Source: Lasiosphaeria ovina (lineage: Eukaryota; Ascomycota; Sordariomycetes; Sordariales; Lasiosphaeriaceae). From it: DNA of 64,000 nt. Under the pieces are notes generated by a model. It made no database searches and was not told where the DNA came from. It worked only from the letters and a program-made list of their open reading frames with translations. Of the stretch, positions 34,674 to 46,820 are shown one piece after another (the stretch's first letter is position 1; every line of letters begins with the position of its first letter). The stretch is from positions 5,032,001 through 5,096,000 of the forward strand of contig JAULSN010000004.1 of assembly GCA_033439765.1 (NCBI GenBank), read 5' to 3'. Made by a program: the position numbers and the translations under genes.

Positions 34674-35039
34674 ATGACCGAATTTCTCGACAAGAGCGCC
34701 GATGTCGAGAGCGGCACTGCTGTCGACTCGTACGAATTTCGCGAATCTACCGAGGATAGGAGGCTCTACGTTGCTGTTGTGGCATTGTCCCATATTTTGA
34801 TAGCATTTCTCACTGTCGTCATCTCGTTTTTCGATTCCCGACACAATGTACACGGCACTCTGGGGTTGGTGTGCGTTTGCCTTCAGATGGCCCACACTGC
34901 AACGTCCGTTATCTCTTTGGGGATGTTTGGGGTAAATGGCGACGGGTTGGCTGAGTTAAATGCGGCATTGAGGGGCCTGCTCATTGCGCAAATAATCTCG
35001 TACTTGCTGTTAATTTTTGCTTTGCTCGCCGGCATATAA
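34674..35039 (+). CDS. Small three-TM membrane protein, unknown
   Basis: Intronless frame of 121 residues starting MTEFLDKSADVESG. An acidic hydrophilic N-terminus of about 40 residues is followed by three hydrophobic segments: LYVAVVALSHILIAFLTVVI, TLGLVCVCLQMAHTATSVIS, and LIAQIISYLLLIFALLAGI at the very C-terminus. The regular spacing and the clean N-terminal tail argue for a real gene. I do not recognise the family. The region 34144-34673 before it is a pyrimidine-rich leader with no other gene. Confidence 0.55.
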   Translation: MTEFLDKSADVESGTAVDSYEFRESTEDRRLYVAVVALSHILIAFLTVVISFFDSRHNVHGTLGLVCVCLQMAHTATSVISLGMFGVNGDGLAELNAALRGLLIAQIISYLLLIFALLAGI

Positions 35040-35248
35040 TTCCACGCCCTATCACTGGTAAGTCTCAACCAGTTCCAGATGTCTCTCCTGTTCTGAATGG
35101 CGAGTTTTCATCTACTACGTCAAACGATGTTAACGATCGCCCTCTAACTAGGTAGATGACTGCCTCGTCGATGCGCGATGAGATTGCATGTTATACAAAT
35201 GGGGGCCAGCGAACTAGACACCATGTCTCTCACCCGCCACGGAAGATA

Positions 35249-35725
35249 TTACCACAGCGGATGTCGAGTGTCTTGTGAATTATGGAGAAAATACAATTGG
35301 GGTGTTCAGAAGCTATCGAGCATTGCATTTTGTTTGGACTCCTGCGATGCAGGCAAACTTCCACATCGGCTTTACAGCGGAGGATATATTGGCCAAGGAT
35401 TCATACATTTGTCCCTGGGCTTTCTCTTTCCGTGCATTGGTATTTTCGGCTCTCACTTCCCGGGGCGGACTGGCTGTTAGCTAAGGGGATATTGGTGGGA
35501 GTGTACATGTTTTTAAACTGCGGTAAGCTTGGTCTAGCACTTTTAGACGTTGACCGTTCATATCCAACTTTAGTAGACTTTGCCCGACTTGATAATAACA
35601 CCTTCCTCGGCCTCCCGCTAGAAACCGTTGCTGAACTTAATGATCAAGACGTCCCTGATGAGGTTGCCAAGCTGCGTTTTGTCACGATATCTGTCAGCTC
35701 TAGGCTCGGCTCAAAGTCTTGTTAA
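35249..35725 (+). pseudogene. Possible gene remnant, frame-shifted
   Basis: Two adjoining plus-strand frames look protein-like but are offset by one base. The first (35249-35484) reads ADVECLVNYGENTIGVF, then FVWTPAMQANFHIGFTAEDI and YICPWAFSFRALVFSALT, ending TAA. The second continues from about 35480 with LLAKGILVGVYMF, DVDRSYPTLVDFARLD and LPLETVAELNDQDVPDEV to 35725. I do not recognise the family. One indel, or a missed intron, would join them. Confidence 0.3.
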
Positions 35726-35737
35726 CAGGGCCAACTC

Positions 35738-35978
35738 ACCGCCTCGCGCTTCACCTCGGCGTCATCCCTCTTGTAGCCGTTGCCCGACTTGAAGATCAGT
35801 GTGTTCCTCGTGAGCTCCTTGGCAGAGCGGCGGGAGCGGAGAGGACGAGGAGCCCCTGAATGGCAACCAGGGTAGCAATCGACAGACCCGGGCCGCCGGG
35901 GACAAAATCGGTCGAGATCGGCGCGAGCGGGATCTGACTAACTGCCGATGAGATGCCGGAGTGGTCATCAATGCACAC
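35738..35978 (-). pseudogene. Possible exon remnant ending in a splice donor
   Basis: On the minus strand CIDDHSGISSAVSQIPLAPI and GGPGLSIATLVAIQGLLVLS read in one frame, and KELTRNTLIFKSGNGYKRDD in another, followed by AEVKREA and a GTGAGT donor. It looks like a truncated, frame-shifted exon with no downstream partner. Family not recognised. From here to 36418 I see only a poly-T tract near 36100 and no gene. Confidence 0.25.
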
Positions 35979-36418
35979 CTGCCGGACTTTGACGCCGTGT
36001 TGGCGTGGAACGTGCGCCGGCCGTGAGCCGTGCGGTGGCGCGATGCCGGGTCAAACTCTGGATGGGATCCTACGGCTGTTGGGGCTGATTTGTCGGTTTT
36101 TTTTTTTTTGGAAGCTGGCCCTGGGTCTGGATCTGGATATGAATCGGGATCTGGGTATTAACTGGATGAGCGTAATCAGGACTTTCTGCAGCTGGTCTTG
36201 ATGAAGACGGATAAGTGTGAAGACGATGCATTATTTTACCGACTAAACCTATATTTAACCAATATACTCCTGTCCCTGATCCTGATGCATATAGAACACC
36301 TCTCGCCTGGAAACACGCCCCGAAACCGCCCCAACACAAAGAAATAGACAAAGGGCAAAGAAAAAAGAACACCCCTCCTTAATGCTCACACCGTAAGTAA
36401 AGTAGTTCACTACGCATA

Positions 36419-39400
36419 TCACGCCCCACCCCTTACACCCGAACTCCAGATGCCGAACCTCACATTATTGTCCCCGTCCGCCCACCAGCCCATGGTATAT
36501 CTCTTCTCACTGACATCTACACCCTCCCCTTGACCCCCTTGATCCTCCCACAGCGGCGAGCCTCCAAGCCGGCCACCAGCACCACCCTCACTACCAGCAG
36601 CAACCTCCTCGAGACCACTACTACTCCCAGCATCCCCACCCCGGTCCCGCCCATCAGCACCAACAGCGCCCCCATCAGCAACCAGCGCCGCCACACCCGC
36701 AATCGACACAGGCTCGTGCGGGAGCACGTCGCGCACGCGCAGCAGGACGCGCATGGCGACGGCGCCGACGACCATGGCCGCAAGGAGAACCTGCAGCCCG
36801 ATCTTGGGGCCGGCGTTCTGCTGCAGGCGGCTAGCGACGCGCGCGCTGCCGCCTGTTAACGTCGTTGTTGGGGTGGTGGTGTCGGAGGGAGAAGAATCGG
36901 CGCGCCGCCCGATGCTGCCGGCTGTGGGAAATATGCCGCCTAGGCCTGCCGAGAAGTCGAAGGGGTTGTTGTTGTTGTTTGGCGCGGGCGCTGCGCCGCC
37001 GCCGCTGCCGCCGCCGCCGAAGTTGCCGCCGAAGTCAGGGCTGGGATCTGGGTCTGTGCCTGTGTCTGGCGGCGGGGTGGAGGTCTCGGGGAGGAAGTTA
37101 GAGGTTGGGTCGGGCGCGCCTGGTAAGGTGTTGCTCGGGACCGGGTCGGGGGGGGACGATTGTGATGCGTCGGGCGTGGTGGTGTATGACGTGGTCGATG
37201 AGGTGGAGTGTGAAGTTGGCGGGGCGGTTGTCAGTGACGATGACGACGACGAAGAGGTCGTGGCGGGCTTAGTGGCGTTTGTGCTGTCCCCTCCCGCATT
37301 GCTCACGCGCATGGCCTGCGAGATGGCCTGCGCCATGTACCGACCGTAGACGCGCTGCGCGGCCGCGTGCAGCCTGTCGAAGTTGGCCTTGCCCGTGATC
37401 TCTTCGAGCGGCACGCCGTCCTTGCCCCACACCATGGCTTTGATGAACTCGTTTGTCGGGTTCATGTCATAGTAGCTGCTGGCGACGGCGTTATTGGTGC
37501 TGTCGTCGGTACTGTTGTTGCTGGCACTAAGGTACTTTATCATGTTGTTCACAGGATACTCGAAGATGTTCCCCGGGCCCTTCTCTGCAGCGTTGGCAAG
37601 CAGTCGTGCGCTCGCCTCATCCACCACCGGCGCCGCGTCTGGTGAATCTGAAATGCGGAGTCCGGGGTACGTGATGGTCAGGTTTGTCGTCACCTCCTGG
37701 ACCTGCTGCCAGCATATCATGGTGTCCACGTCGGCCGTCGCTTCCCAGACAGTCCTGTTCTTCTGCTTGGCCGTGTAAACCGACGCCGTCCCGAGGGTTA
37801 CTGCAAACGTGGGACAGCCCCAGTTGTTGATCTCCACATCGGGATATGCGGTTGACAATGACGTGTAGTCGTCGGTAACGCCGTCGCCTTGGACTTGTCC
37901 ATACATGGGGCTGCTTGCGTCTTCGTAGCCGTTGATCCAGAGAAGAGACGTCCCTTTGCCAATGGTGTTGGACGCGTTTTTGCCGGCGGGCATATAGTAC
38001 TGCTGCGTCCAAAGTGCCTCGGCGCTGTTGTTGGGGAGTTTGGGCGGGTGCTCGCACAGCGACCAGGGCAGGGACGTGCTCAGCGTCGCAACGCCTTTGT
38101 CGGGGAAGTCGAACACCTGGGAGCCGGCAACGGTGTATTTGAGACGCACCGACGTGCAGTTGAGAACAGCACGGGTGGCGTTTGCGCGTAGCGACAGCAG
38201 CCCCTGCTCGCCGTCGACAAATGATGCGGCGTCGGCGTCCGAAATGTTGAGCTGCGGGAACGCGAGCTCCCCGTACGTCCAGTCCGGATACGACAGGTTC
38301 TTGTACGTGATGAGATTGTTGATGTTACCGGCCGAGCAGTCGTTGTTGAGGATGTCTGCCTTGGTCAGGTCGAAGCTGTCGAGCTGCCTCAGGGAAATGG
38401 GGGCCACATACGGCACCTCGACGACGTGATAGAGGCCGGAAATAACAACGGTGAGGAACGAGGATATGAAATTGGCGGCAATGATTGCCGAGAGCGCGAA
38501 ATGCTTGTTCATGAGTGACGCTATCCACACCTGCGGCCCCGACCTTGTGAGGTAATTCGCCGAGACCGACGCGGACGCTTTGGCGTTGCCTTGCCGCAGC
38601 GAAGCAAAGGGCGAAAGTACCGCCGTCTTTGACTCCATGGCGCCGTAAATTGCGGAAGAAAAAACCGCAATACCAGCAGGAATATAGTTGGCGAGGACCA
38701 AGGCCGGGCTGCTCGGATCAACGTCAAACAGTCCGTTTCTCTGGTTTGACAATTGCTGGAGACCCTCAAGAATGCCGATGTATATAAGCGGCAGCGCGAT
38801 AGCTACCCCAAACAGCCAGTCGCTGCTGGCCAGCGGCCTCCACCACTGGATAGGACGACTGCCTCCACTCTCGGGGGCTTTGGTGGACATCTCGTAGCCA
38901 ACTATGGGCTCGATGATGAGGCAGTCGGGGATTTTGTTGAAGCGGCTGACAAACGACACATGCTCAAGAGCTCCACTGATCTGACTGTTCGATCTGGCGC
39001 CGAGTCCAGCCAGGACGTTTCGGAGCCCGGGATTTGTCGACAACAACTCAGCCACGGCGAGAACAGAGCCGGGCTCGTGGAGAACAACGTCGTACGGCCG
39101 AATCAGCAGCACAACAATGCTGGCCAGGGCGAGCAGGGAAAACCCAATGCAAAGGATGATGGTCGAGAGTATCTTCACGTGCAGGCGATTCTCGGTGTAG
39201 GTGACCGACCCTGTGACTTGGGTGTCGTCGCTGAGTGGCGCCATGGCCCGTTCTTGAATCAGCTGGGCTCCTATCCCATTGAATATCTTGGCACTGCTAG
39301 AACTCAGCATTCCGGGGTCCATGAAGGTGTCAAGCGCGGCGTTGCCGTGCAGCTTCGAGACCATCTGGAAGAAGGTCGGGACTTGTCTGTCGAGGAGATA

Positions 39401-41537
39401 CTCCGACCCGCCGGTTCCGAGATACAGCTGACTGGCTGAGAGAACGACAGACCGCGCCAGATCACCCTGAGAAAAACCCGGAATCGAATCCGTCGTGTTC
39501 TCCACGGCACTGAGCCGCATTGGCCTCCCAGCGGCATATCCTCCGGGATAGACGACGTTGTACCTTTGGACCAAGTACGTCGGCTTGCAGAGGATGGCGG
39601 TGATATTCTGGGCCCAGACGTCCCACTTCCCCCCCTGCGACGCCAGGCTCGTCGACGTGTCCCGCAGGTCGGTGAGCGTGATCAGAACTCGGTGCTCGGC
39701 GGTTCTGTTCTCAACGGCGGCCTGGGGCGGGCTGGCCGACGCATTCTTGGTGCCGCTGTAGTCGTATCCGCTATTGCAGACGTAGTCTTGGATGAATCCC
39801 TGGAAGTTCTGGGTCGTGTCCAGATCCGCCCCGTAGTCGCCCTGCGACTGTGCCTGGCCGACGAGCGCGTTGATAATTTTGCATTCGGGGTGCGTAACGT
39901 TGACAACAAAATGTTTAGCACTCAGACTAACCCCTGTCCCTGGGACGGTAATTGATTTGGGCGTGTCGAGGGCGAGGCTGTCACACTCAAAGTCCGTCCG
40001 CACTCCAGACACCGTAGCGGAGGCTGTCACGGCCTGGAGTAGCTTATTGCGTTGAACTACGTCGTCTGTGGGCGAGAACACCGGAACAACCGATTGCGAG
40101 TTGGTACCCGGCGGGTAAGGCAGGTTCTCGAAACTAACCGCATAGAAGACGCTGGCTGGGGTCAGACCCACGCTTCCGGCGCCCGAGAAATTCCTTCCGT
40201 CCAGAACCGATGCCTTGAGAGAAACACCGTCCATCGTGATCTCAGTGGGCTCCACAACCAAGAGGCCACTGGAGAAGATGATAATGAGCATCATCAAAAT
40301 GTATCCGCCCGTGGTGACCAGAACGGGCCAGTGCCTGTTTCTGAAGGCCATCCAGAGGCTCCCTGGCATGATCGGAGACAGGTAATCGAGAAGGACGGTG
40401 CGGCGGGCGTCTGCGGGACCTTGGCGCAGCTCATGCCACGGCATCAAGGACTTGACCGCCAAGTCCACCAGCCTCCAGAGACTACATAGCAGCACCAGCA
40501 CTACGAATCAATGTTAGAAGGGCCATGCAGATGGAAAATCGTTGATTTTTATGTGAGACTCTTAACTTACCGGCGGTTGGCCCATACTTCCACGAGTAAT
40601 TGTATGCGGCGTTTTGCTGGCTCAGGCCGTGGTTCGCCAGCGAGAAATGGTACAGCAGCCCCGTGGCCAGGGCCAGACCAGAGAAGACGGCCGCAAACGC
40701 GAGCAGGGTCGCCCTGTGCAACCACACCGGGTTCCACATTGGGCGTTTTGTCCCACGACGGTGCGACCTCGCGCCCTTCTCGGACATGGGAGGAGGCGGG
40801 GGGCTTGGGCTGCCCTCTCCCCAGATCGGAACTGCTGCGACGTGCACCAATTCTCTCTTGTTCGGGTCATCCTGTTGATTGGGATGCTGCCATCGCTGCC
40901 GCCATGTGGCCAGGGGCGGTGAATTTTGATGGTCTTCTTCGAGCTGTGGCTCGTCGCCGCCGCCGGGCGCAACAACAGGAACGCTAACATATTGCGGTTC
41001 CTGGGGCGCTTGGCTCCTCGACCGTGTTATTGGACTATGCATGGTCGACACGGTGAATCGTGCTGGATTGGTGGGGAACTCGGACACGGCGCTGACATCG
41101 CCATTGTTGCTCGCCGTGGGACCGGCCGCCGCCGCCAAGGTAACGGGGACCGGGGCGGGGGCCGAGGCCGAGGCAGGGGCCTCAAGATGTTGTAGTCTCG
41201 CGGCCTCTTCGAGTTCCAGCTCTTGCTCCATCATCCAGGCCACGGCGGCAGACGTTTCGTCGTTGACGGCAAGGGACATGCCGACGGTCGACCTGCTGAG
41301 CCGGTTGTGCCGGCTAACGCTATCGCTGCCACCTCGTTGAGGAAGGCGTAGAAAGGAAGACCTTTCTACTGTTGGTTGACGTCGCCATCGACTCGGAGGG
41401 TTGCCGACGTTGTTGTTGTTGTTGTTGCTGTCGCTTGTGCTGCTGTTGGTGCTGTTGCTGCTGTCCTGTCCGTTTCGATCCGGCGAGATTCTCGCGTAGG
41501 CGCCCATTGGCAGCGCTTTCCTTCTGACCAGCTCCAT
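36419..41537 (-). CDS. DUF3433-domain large integral membrane protein
   Basis: Two exons (41537-40571 and 40500-36419; intron 70 nt, GTAAGT donor, TTCGTAG acceptor) give about 1682 residues. Exon 1 is a disordered Ser/Asn/Ala-rich N-terminus with poly-Asn and poly-Pro runs and a first TM segment (LLAFAAVFSGLALATGLL). Exon 2 opens with LCSLWRLVDLAVKSLMPW and then LLDYLSPIMPG, the start of a DUF3433 unit, whose RHWPVLVTTGGYILMMLII helix follows; a second, similar unit begins near RPIQWWRPLASSDWLFG. Long extracytoplasmic loops carry many N-x-S/T sites. Near the C-terminus is a Ser/Thr/Pro/Gly-rich linker and a last TM (GLQVLLAAMVVGAVAM), then a DVLPHEPVSIAGVAAL motif that echoes the internal DVVLHEPGSVLAVAEL. 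Function of the family is unknown. Codon use is typical of the neighbourhood. Confidence 0.92.
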
Positions 41538-42591
41538 CGTCTGGTGTTGTCGAGTCCCATGTCAAGTCCCGAGGTTGCGGCGTCGAGAGGAATGGCCGCG
41601 GCCCGGTTCTGGGGAGAAGCCAGCCGAAAGTCCAGGTCATTGGAAGCTGAAAGGGCCAAAGGACCCGAAACGCGGGACCTGTGGGTTGTTTTTTGCATTG
41701 AAGTCGCACGGTGGCCGCTGCTATGTAATAATAAGACCCAGGCAGTGACTGTTAGCGTGTCGAGGTGGGCGAAGCATTTTGTACAGTACCCGACGCTGGG
41801 GGCTCGAGCGAGCCATGGTCGATCCCATGCACTGCCGTTGGAGCTAAGTGAGAGCGGATCATCCATGGATCTTGATCGATCGCGGATCCCACCCACACCA
41901 ACACGCCATGACAGGCCCTAGCAGCGTGCTGACGACGGGGCTGTTCGTTCTAAATCTGGGATCGGGCTTGGCTCTCTCATTGGCCCGTCGGTCTGCCCAG
42001 CGTGGCTCAGTACGGGGCGTGCCGCAAGCTGCACCCGCCATGGATGGAACGGGTAAGCGAGCCTGCAGGCACCGACCCACTGCTGTCCACTCGCTGCCAC
42101 AGGCTCCCAGCCCTGCTAGGCTTCCCTCATTTCAACGGCGCTGAGTGGATGCACGTTGGGTGGCGCAAATCTGTCAGGTGGGATTGGCATGAGAAACCGG
42201 GGGCCGGCCGAGATCCTTCGAGACCGACCAGAGTCCGAGCTGTCAACTCAGGTCCTCGGACTTCACGGCGGGTCAGCACCCGTCCCACCTCAAGACCAGG
42301 GCTCTTCTTCCCAGTGGATGATTGGCGAGGAAGAACATCGGCGGCCCCTCAATTTGTGCGGTTCTTGACTTTTTTCCTTCGGCTTCGGTTTCTATGGTTT
42401 CCCGATGACCCCGGAACAACCTAACAGGGGCTCCAAGTGTGGTCAGCACAAACATTTCGAACTCTAACATCTCTCCACCCATGCCACGAATGTGTCTGAC
42501 AGTCTGACCGCAAATACAAATGCAAACCTAATACAAAAACGGGATTCATGCCGGATTACTCGAATGTATTTTTATTTTTTTTGATTAATTC
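41538..42591. promoter_or_regulatory. Upstream region of the DUF3433 gene
   Basis: About 1 kb between the DUF3433 start and the 3' end of the ankyrin gene. GC-rich, with several open frames on both strands whose composition (Arg/Pro/Ser-rich) suggests chance. An upstream exon for the DUF3433 gene cannot be excluded. Confidence 0.35.
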
Positions 42592-45500
42592 TCAGTTCAG
42601 CAATCTCACTCGCGGGCCTTGAGGCCCTCCTCCAATATGGCCCTGGCTCGGGGCCTGGCCCTGACCCTGGCTCGCCTGCCACCTCCTCAGCTCTTCCAGA
42701 TTGACTTGGCCAATGATGTTCCCTCGTTGCGTCGTCAACTCCGTCATGTGCATCTGGTGTCTCTGGTGACCATGCAGCTTCTCGCGCATTTGCCTCTCCG
42801 CTGCCATCCGGTCCTCGTCATACATCAGCTCACGTTTCAATTGATTCTTCCCCCGCGCATATGCAAAGTCTTGCCCTTGTCGCCGCCCTTCAAATGCCAA
42901 CTGCTGCCTATTGAGGTTCTCTTTCTCGGTCCACTGCTGGCGGTGCGAGCCTTGTCTGTGCTGGATGGTTTGGTGGTGACGGTGGTCACGAATTGCATGC
43001 GCCAGCCGCTCGCTCTCAGCAATCTCGGCGACTTTCTGCCGATACGCGCGCTGCCTGAACTCCATGTCTGCGACCCTCATCTCCGATGTCATTGACAGGT
43101 CATCGTTATGCCGCAACCACCGAACACCGGAATCAACATCTGCTTCACTGATTTTGATATGAGCGTTGTTGTAGTGCTTCTCCACATCCATCGTGATGGA
43201 CTGTTTGTGCTCAAGCCCCCGATGCCTCAGCTGCTGTTGTGTGAGTTCTTCCCTGATGTGACCCACATTCTGGGCCTTCTCCATCTCGCGGCGAAGCTCG
43301 TTCGCATGTTCCTCCTCCTGTTGCTTAATCTGCCGATCGCGAGCCCGGCGTTCGCGCTCAAACTCGAGAATCTCCTCTGGGAGTCCGACAGCATCTGGCG
43401 GCTGTGTCTCCTCGAGGCTGGCATAAAACCTATCCTCCCCTCCGTGGTCCCGGAGGACCTGAACCAGATCCCTGGACTGTGGCCCTAGCAAAATTCCCTT
43501 GCATACATACATGGTTGGGGAGAACCAGTAGACTCCCTGCTGGAAAATGTTTTCTTGGCTGTTGAGCGTTCTGTAGAGAACACGATCCAGCAACATTCGC
43601 GTCATGGGCTCGTTATTCTGGTTATCCAAGGCGAGAAAAATGACCGTTTTTCCGTGGACCGTGAGCAGGGGGCTGGCGTCTGCAGCACAGAGTATGTCAA
43701 GGGCCTCTTCCGCGACGGTGATGTCGTCGATGGTGGCCATACGAGCCATCTCGCCAAGGGCGGTCCGGCCCTCGTGCTTGGTTGACCTGTAATTAGGATC
43801 GTGGCCACTCTCAATCAGGAGTCTCATTGCCTGCAGATAAAAGCCGCGAGATGCTTCGTGGAGGCTCCCATCGTTTGCGCACGCCTTGCTCTTGATTAAA
43901 AGGGCAACAAGGTCCGCATCCCCGCGTCCTGCAGCAAAGAACAATGCCGACCGTCCTAGAGCGTCTCTTGCGGAGATTTTGGCACCGGATTGTAGGAGAC
44001 TCTGAACTACCTCGAGACGACCGGACCGAGCGGCCAGTAGTAGTGGCGTGACCCGGGACACCGGTGTCGTATACGACACGTTTGCTATACAAATCATGCG
44101 TGTTAACAAATGCATATCACTTTCTGAGAAGGATGTAAACTTACCTCCATGGTGTATCAATGCATCGATAACTCTGGAGCTGATCATGTTATTTGGCTGC
44201 AGCAAAGCCCAGACAAGAACAGACACCGGTTCCATTTCCAGGTCGGCAGCTCCATCCTCTCCCCCCGAAACAATTTCGCGGGAGTATACAAGGGACGGAA
44301 TTGTCGACTCCAAGTGACATCCTAGTGAAATGAGTTTCTCCACCAAGGATGCCGAGTCGCAATATGACTTGAGACAGAGGAACATTGGCGGCGGCATGCC
44401 GGGGAGTGACAGGGTAAGGTCGGGCAGTGTGTGTCGTATGTCCACAAATGCGCCCAATATCTGCATCAGCCTTGACTCGTCATGGCCTGAAGTTATCGCG
44501 ATAGACAGAGCGGCCGCGGCAGTCATGGTGGTTGCGCCAAGATTTAATATGCGGGAAAGAAGGGACGGATCGCCCCGCCCTGCTGCTACCCTTGCGCATT
44601 TCCCATTCTCGTGGTTGACATCGGCACCGCCGTCGACAAACATGTTGAGAAGCGTATCCGCCAAATCAATATTAGACTCGTGACACGCAAGGCGGTCAAC
44701 AACTTCAAGGAGCGCTTTGTCAACGGCGAGGCCAGATGCTCCGTATCGAAGGAGAAGTCGGATAGTCTCGACATGTTCGAGAGCAATCCATTGTCTGTCA
44801 CGACCAATGATGCCCGCGAGTGCTTCCGAAAACATGACTTCATTCGGTCTCAAGTTCTCGGAAAGAGCATCTAAAAGACTTCGGTCCAGGTTGTAGGCGG
44901 CATTCTTGATGCAGATCCCGTCTTCGTATGTCGGGTCTGCTCCTGCACCAAGAAGGACACTGATCAGACCTAGGTCCGGATCAGGCTCTAGAACAACGTG
45001 CTTCAAAGCATTGTTGAGATGATCAGGCTGCAGCTGACGCAAAATTTCACCGAAGACGATCTCCCGGACTGGCCTGGGTGCCTGTAAGGCTTCCAGAACC
45101 ACCGTGAACAAAGTCGTGTACTCGAGCGCTTGGCCGAGAAGAAGCCGAAAATGTGCCAGCTCAAATCTTCGGATGGCAAAGACAAACACCTCCCCATTGT
45201 TGTAATTCACAGAGGCCCTTTTAAGGACGAGTTCAATGATATTTCTGATTTGCTAATGCGTTAGTAAAGGTGTGGAGGAGATGCCGCGTTTGTCACATAT
45301 CCGCGTTATGATTAGACTTACAGGTCTCGACTTTGGCTCTGGAACAATTCAACCAAAGCCGTCCCCGAGGCCTCATCGCTGATATGGTCCTGGATAAGCA
45401 AGCCAACCAAGAATCTCCGTTTGTTTTCGTCCGGGATTTTCAGTGCCCAGGGTAATGCGGCGCCAAGAGAAGCCGGAGAAGGATTCTTGGAGACAATCAG

Positions 45501-46820
45501 TTCCGCGAGCTCAGTGCACGAGGCACCAGTAACAAGCTGGAGCGCTTCGCCTTGCCCGTGGTCTACGTCGGCTTTTCCTTTGTCGAGAAGGAGATTGAAT
45601 AGTTTAGTGTCTGCGTCTTCACCTCTGATCACCTTGTCCCCATGCGTCGTATCGGAGATGATCCGTTTAGTGACCTTGATTAGGGCCTGAGAGGTGCACT
45701 GTCCTTGCGCACCGGCTTCAATGAGGAGCCGTGCTAGCTCGTGACGAAGGTGGGTGTCTTTGACCTTTATGGTCTCGGAGATAGCAATGGTCAGGCTGGT
45801 TTGGGACGGTGCGGAGCCTAGAAGCTTCATGAATATGTCGATCTTTTCGCCACGAATTGCCTCGAGGAGAGCGACAGCCTCGTAATGTCCTGGTGGCTTT
45901 CCGAAACGCAACAGGGTGTCGACCAACTGGACGCGGCCGTGCTTCACGGCATCCACCATCCCTTCTGTCGAAAGACGTGTTGTCTCTGGTCCGGCTGCAC
46001 CTGCTGATAAGCACAACTCTAGGATCTCCTGAGCTGGTCCGGGATCCTCCGAATTTATTGCATCGCGGAGCCTTCCCACGGCGATATCGAGGGTCCGGGG
46101 GGATGGCCGGACTGGGCCGGAGATGAGAGCCTTGACCAGGACAGGGTCAAAAGACTCGACTCCTCCCAGTAGCGCAATGGCGTCATCGTGGTTGACGTCT
46201 GCCCAGTATTTGAGGAGCAGCTTAGTGACATCCAAGGACCTGTTTGCCACAGCGAGTTGCAGTCCGGAGGAGCGGCAGGCAAGGCAAGGTAGCCGGTGGC
46301 CAGAGAGAAGAGCTTGGACAATATCGAACTGGTTTTGTAGCACTGCGTTCTGGAAATCGGAATGGAGCTGCGCGGGGTTAGCCCCATGGTCGAGCAATGT
46401 CTTGAGCACGGCGAGATCCCCTCGTACAATGGCGGTGTGGAGGACACTGTCGAGATTTTCTTGGTCTGCACGGCCTGCTAGCAGGTTGACAATATCCGGT
46501 CGGCATTTGCTGGTAGCCTTGAGCAGAACGTCGCTGCGGTGGCCATCGTGGTGTCTCCCAATAATCTTGCTCCAAACGCCCGATGTGCTCCGTTGGGAAA
46601 AGTTAACATCGGCACCGAGGGCCAGGAGGGCTTTGACGAGGCCAAGGGACTCGTCTCGGTCAACAACCTGGCTCAAGACCTGGTTGACCTCTTGATACGT
46701 GAACGAGTCGTCTGATTCGGAGTGAAAGGGGGAGCAGAGACAAGCGAGAGGTTGGTCCCCGTTTTGGAGGGCCCGCCGGGCAAGCAGCAGTCGCTTCGCC
46801 TTTGCGGTTTCGAGGTCCAT
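42592..46820 (-). CDS. Ankyrin-repeat protein with C-terminal coiled coil
   Basis: Three exons: 46820-45322, 45244-44145 and 44084-42592. The first intron (77 nt) has GTAAGT and AATCAG boundaries; the second (44085-44144, exactly 60 nt, GTAAGT to TATAG) is in frame without a stop, so retention would add 20 residues. Spliced length about 1363 residues. Ankyrin-type repeats run through most of it, for example LVKALLALGADVNFSQ, LAVLKTLLDHGANPAQL, LLAARSGRLEVVQSLLQSGA and RSALFFAAGRGDADLVALLI. The last 300 residues are Glu/Arg/Gln-rich helix (LEFERERRARDRQIKQQEEE onward) and a Gly/Gln tail. No NACHT, HET or kinase domain is present at the N-terminus (MDLETAKAKRLLLARRAL). Probably a scaffold or interaction protein; I cannot say more. 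Confidence 0.85.

Noticed and set aside
41366..41921. Open frames on both strands around the DUF3433 5' end
   Set aside because: They are shadows of the low-complexity Ser/Asn/Ala-coding exon and its GC-rich leader.
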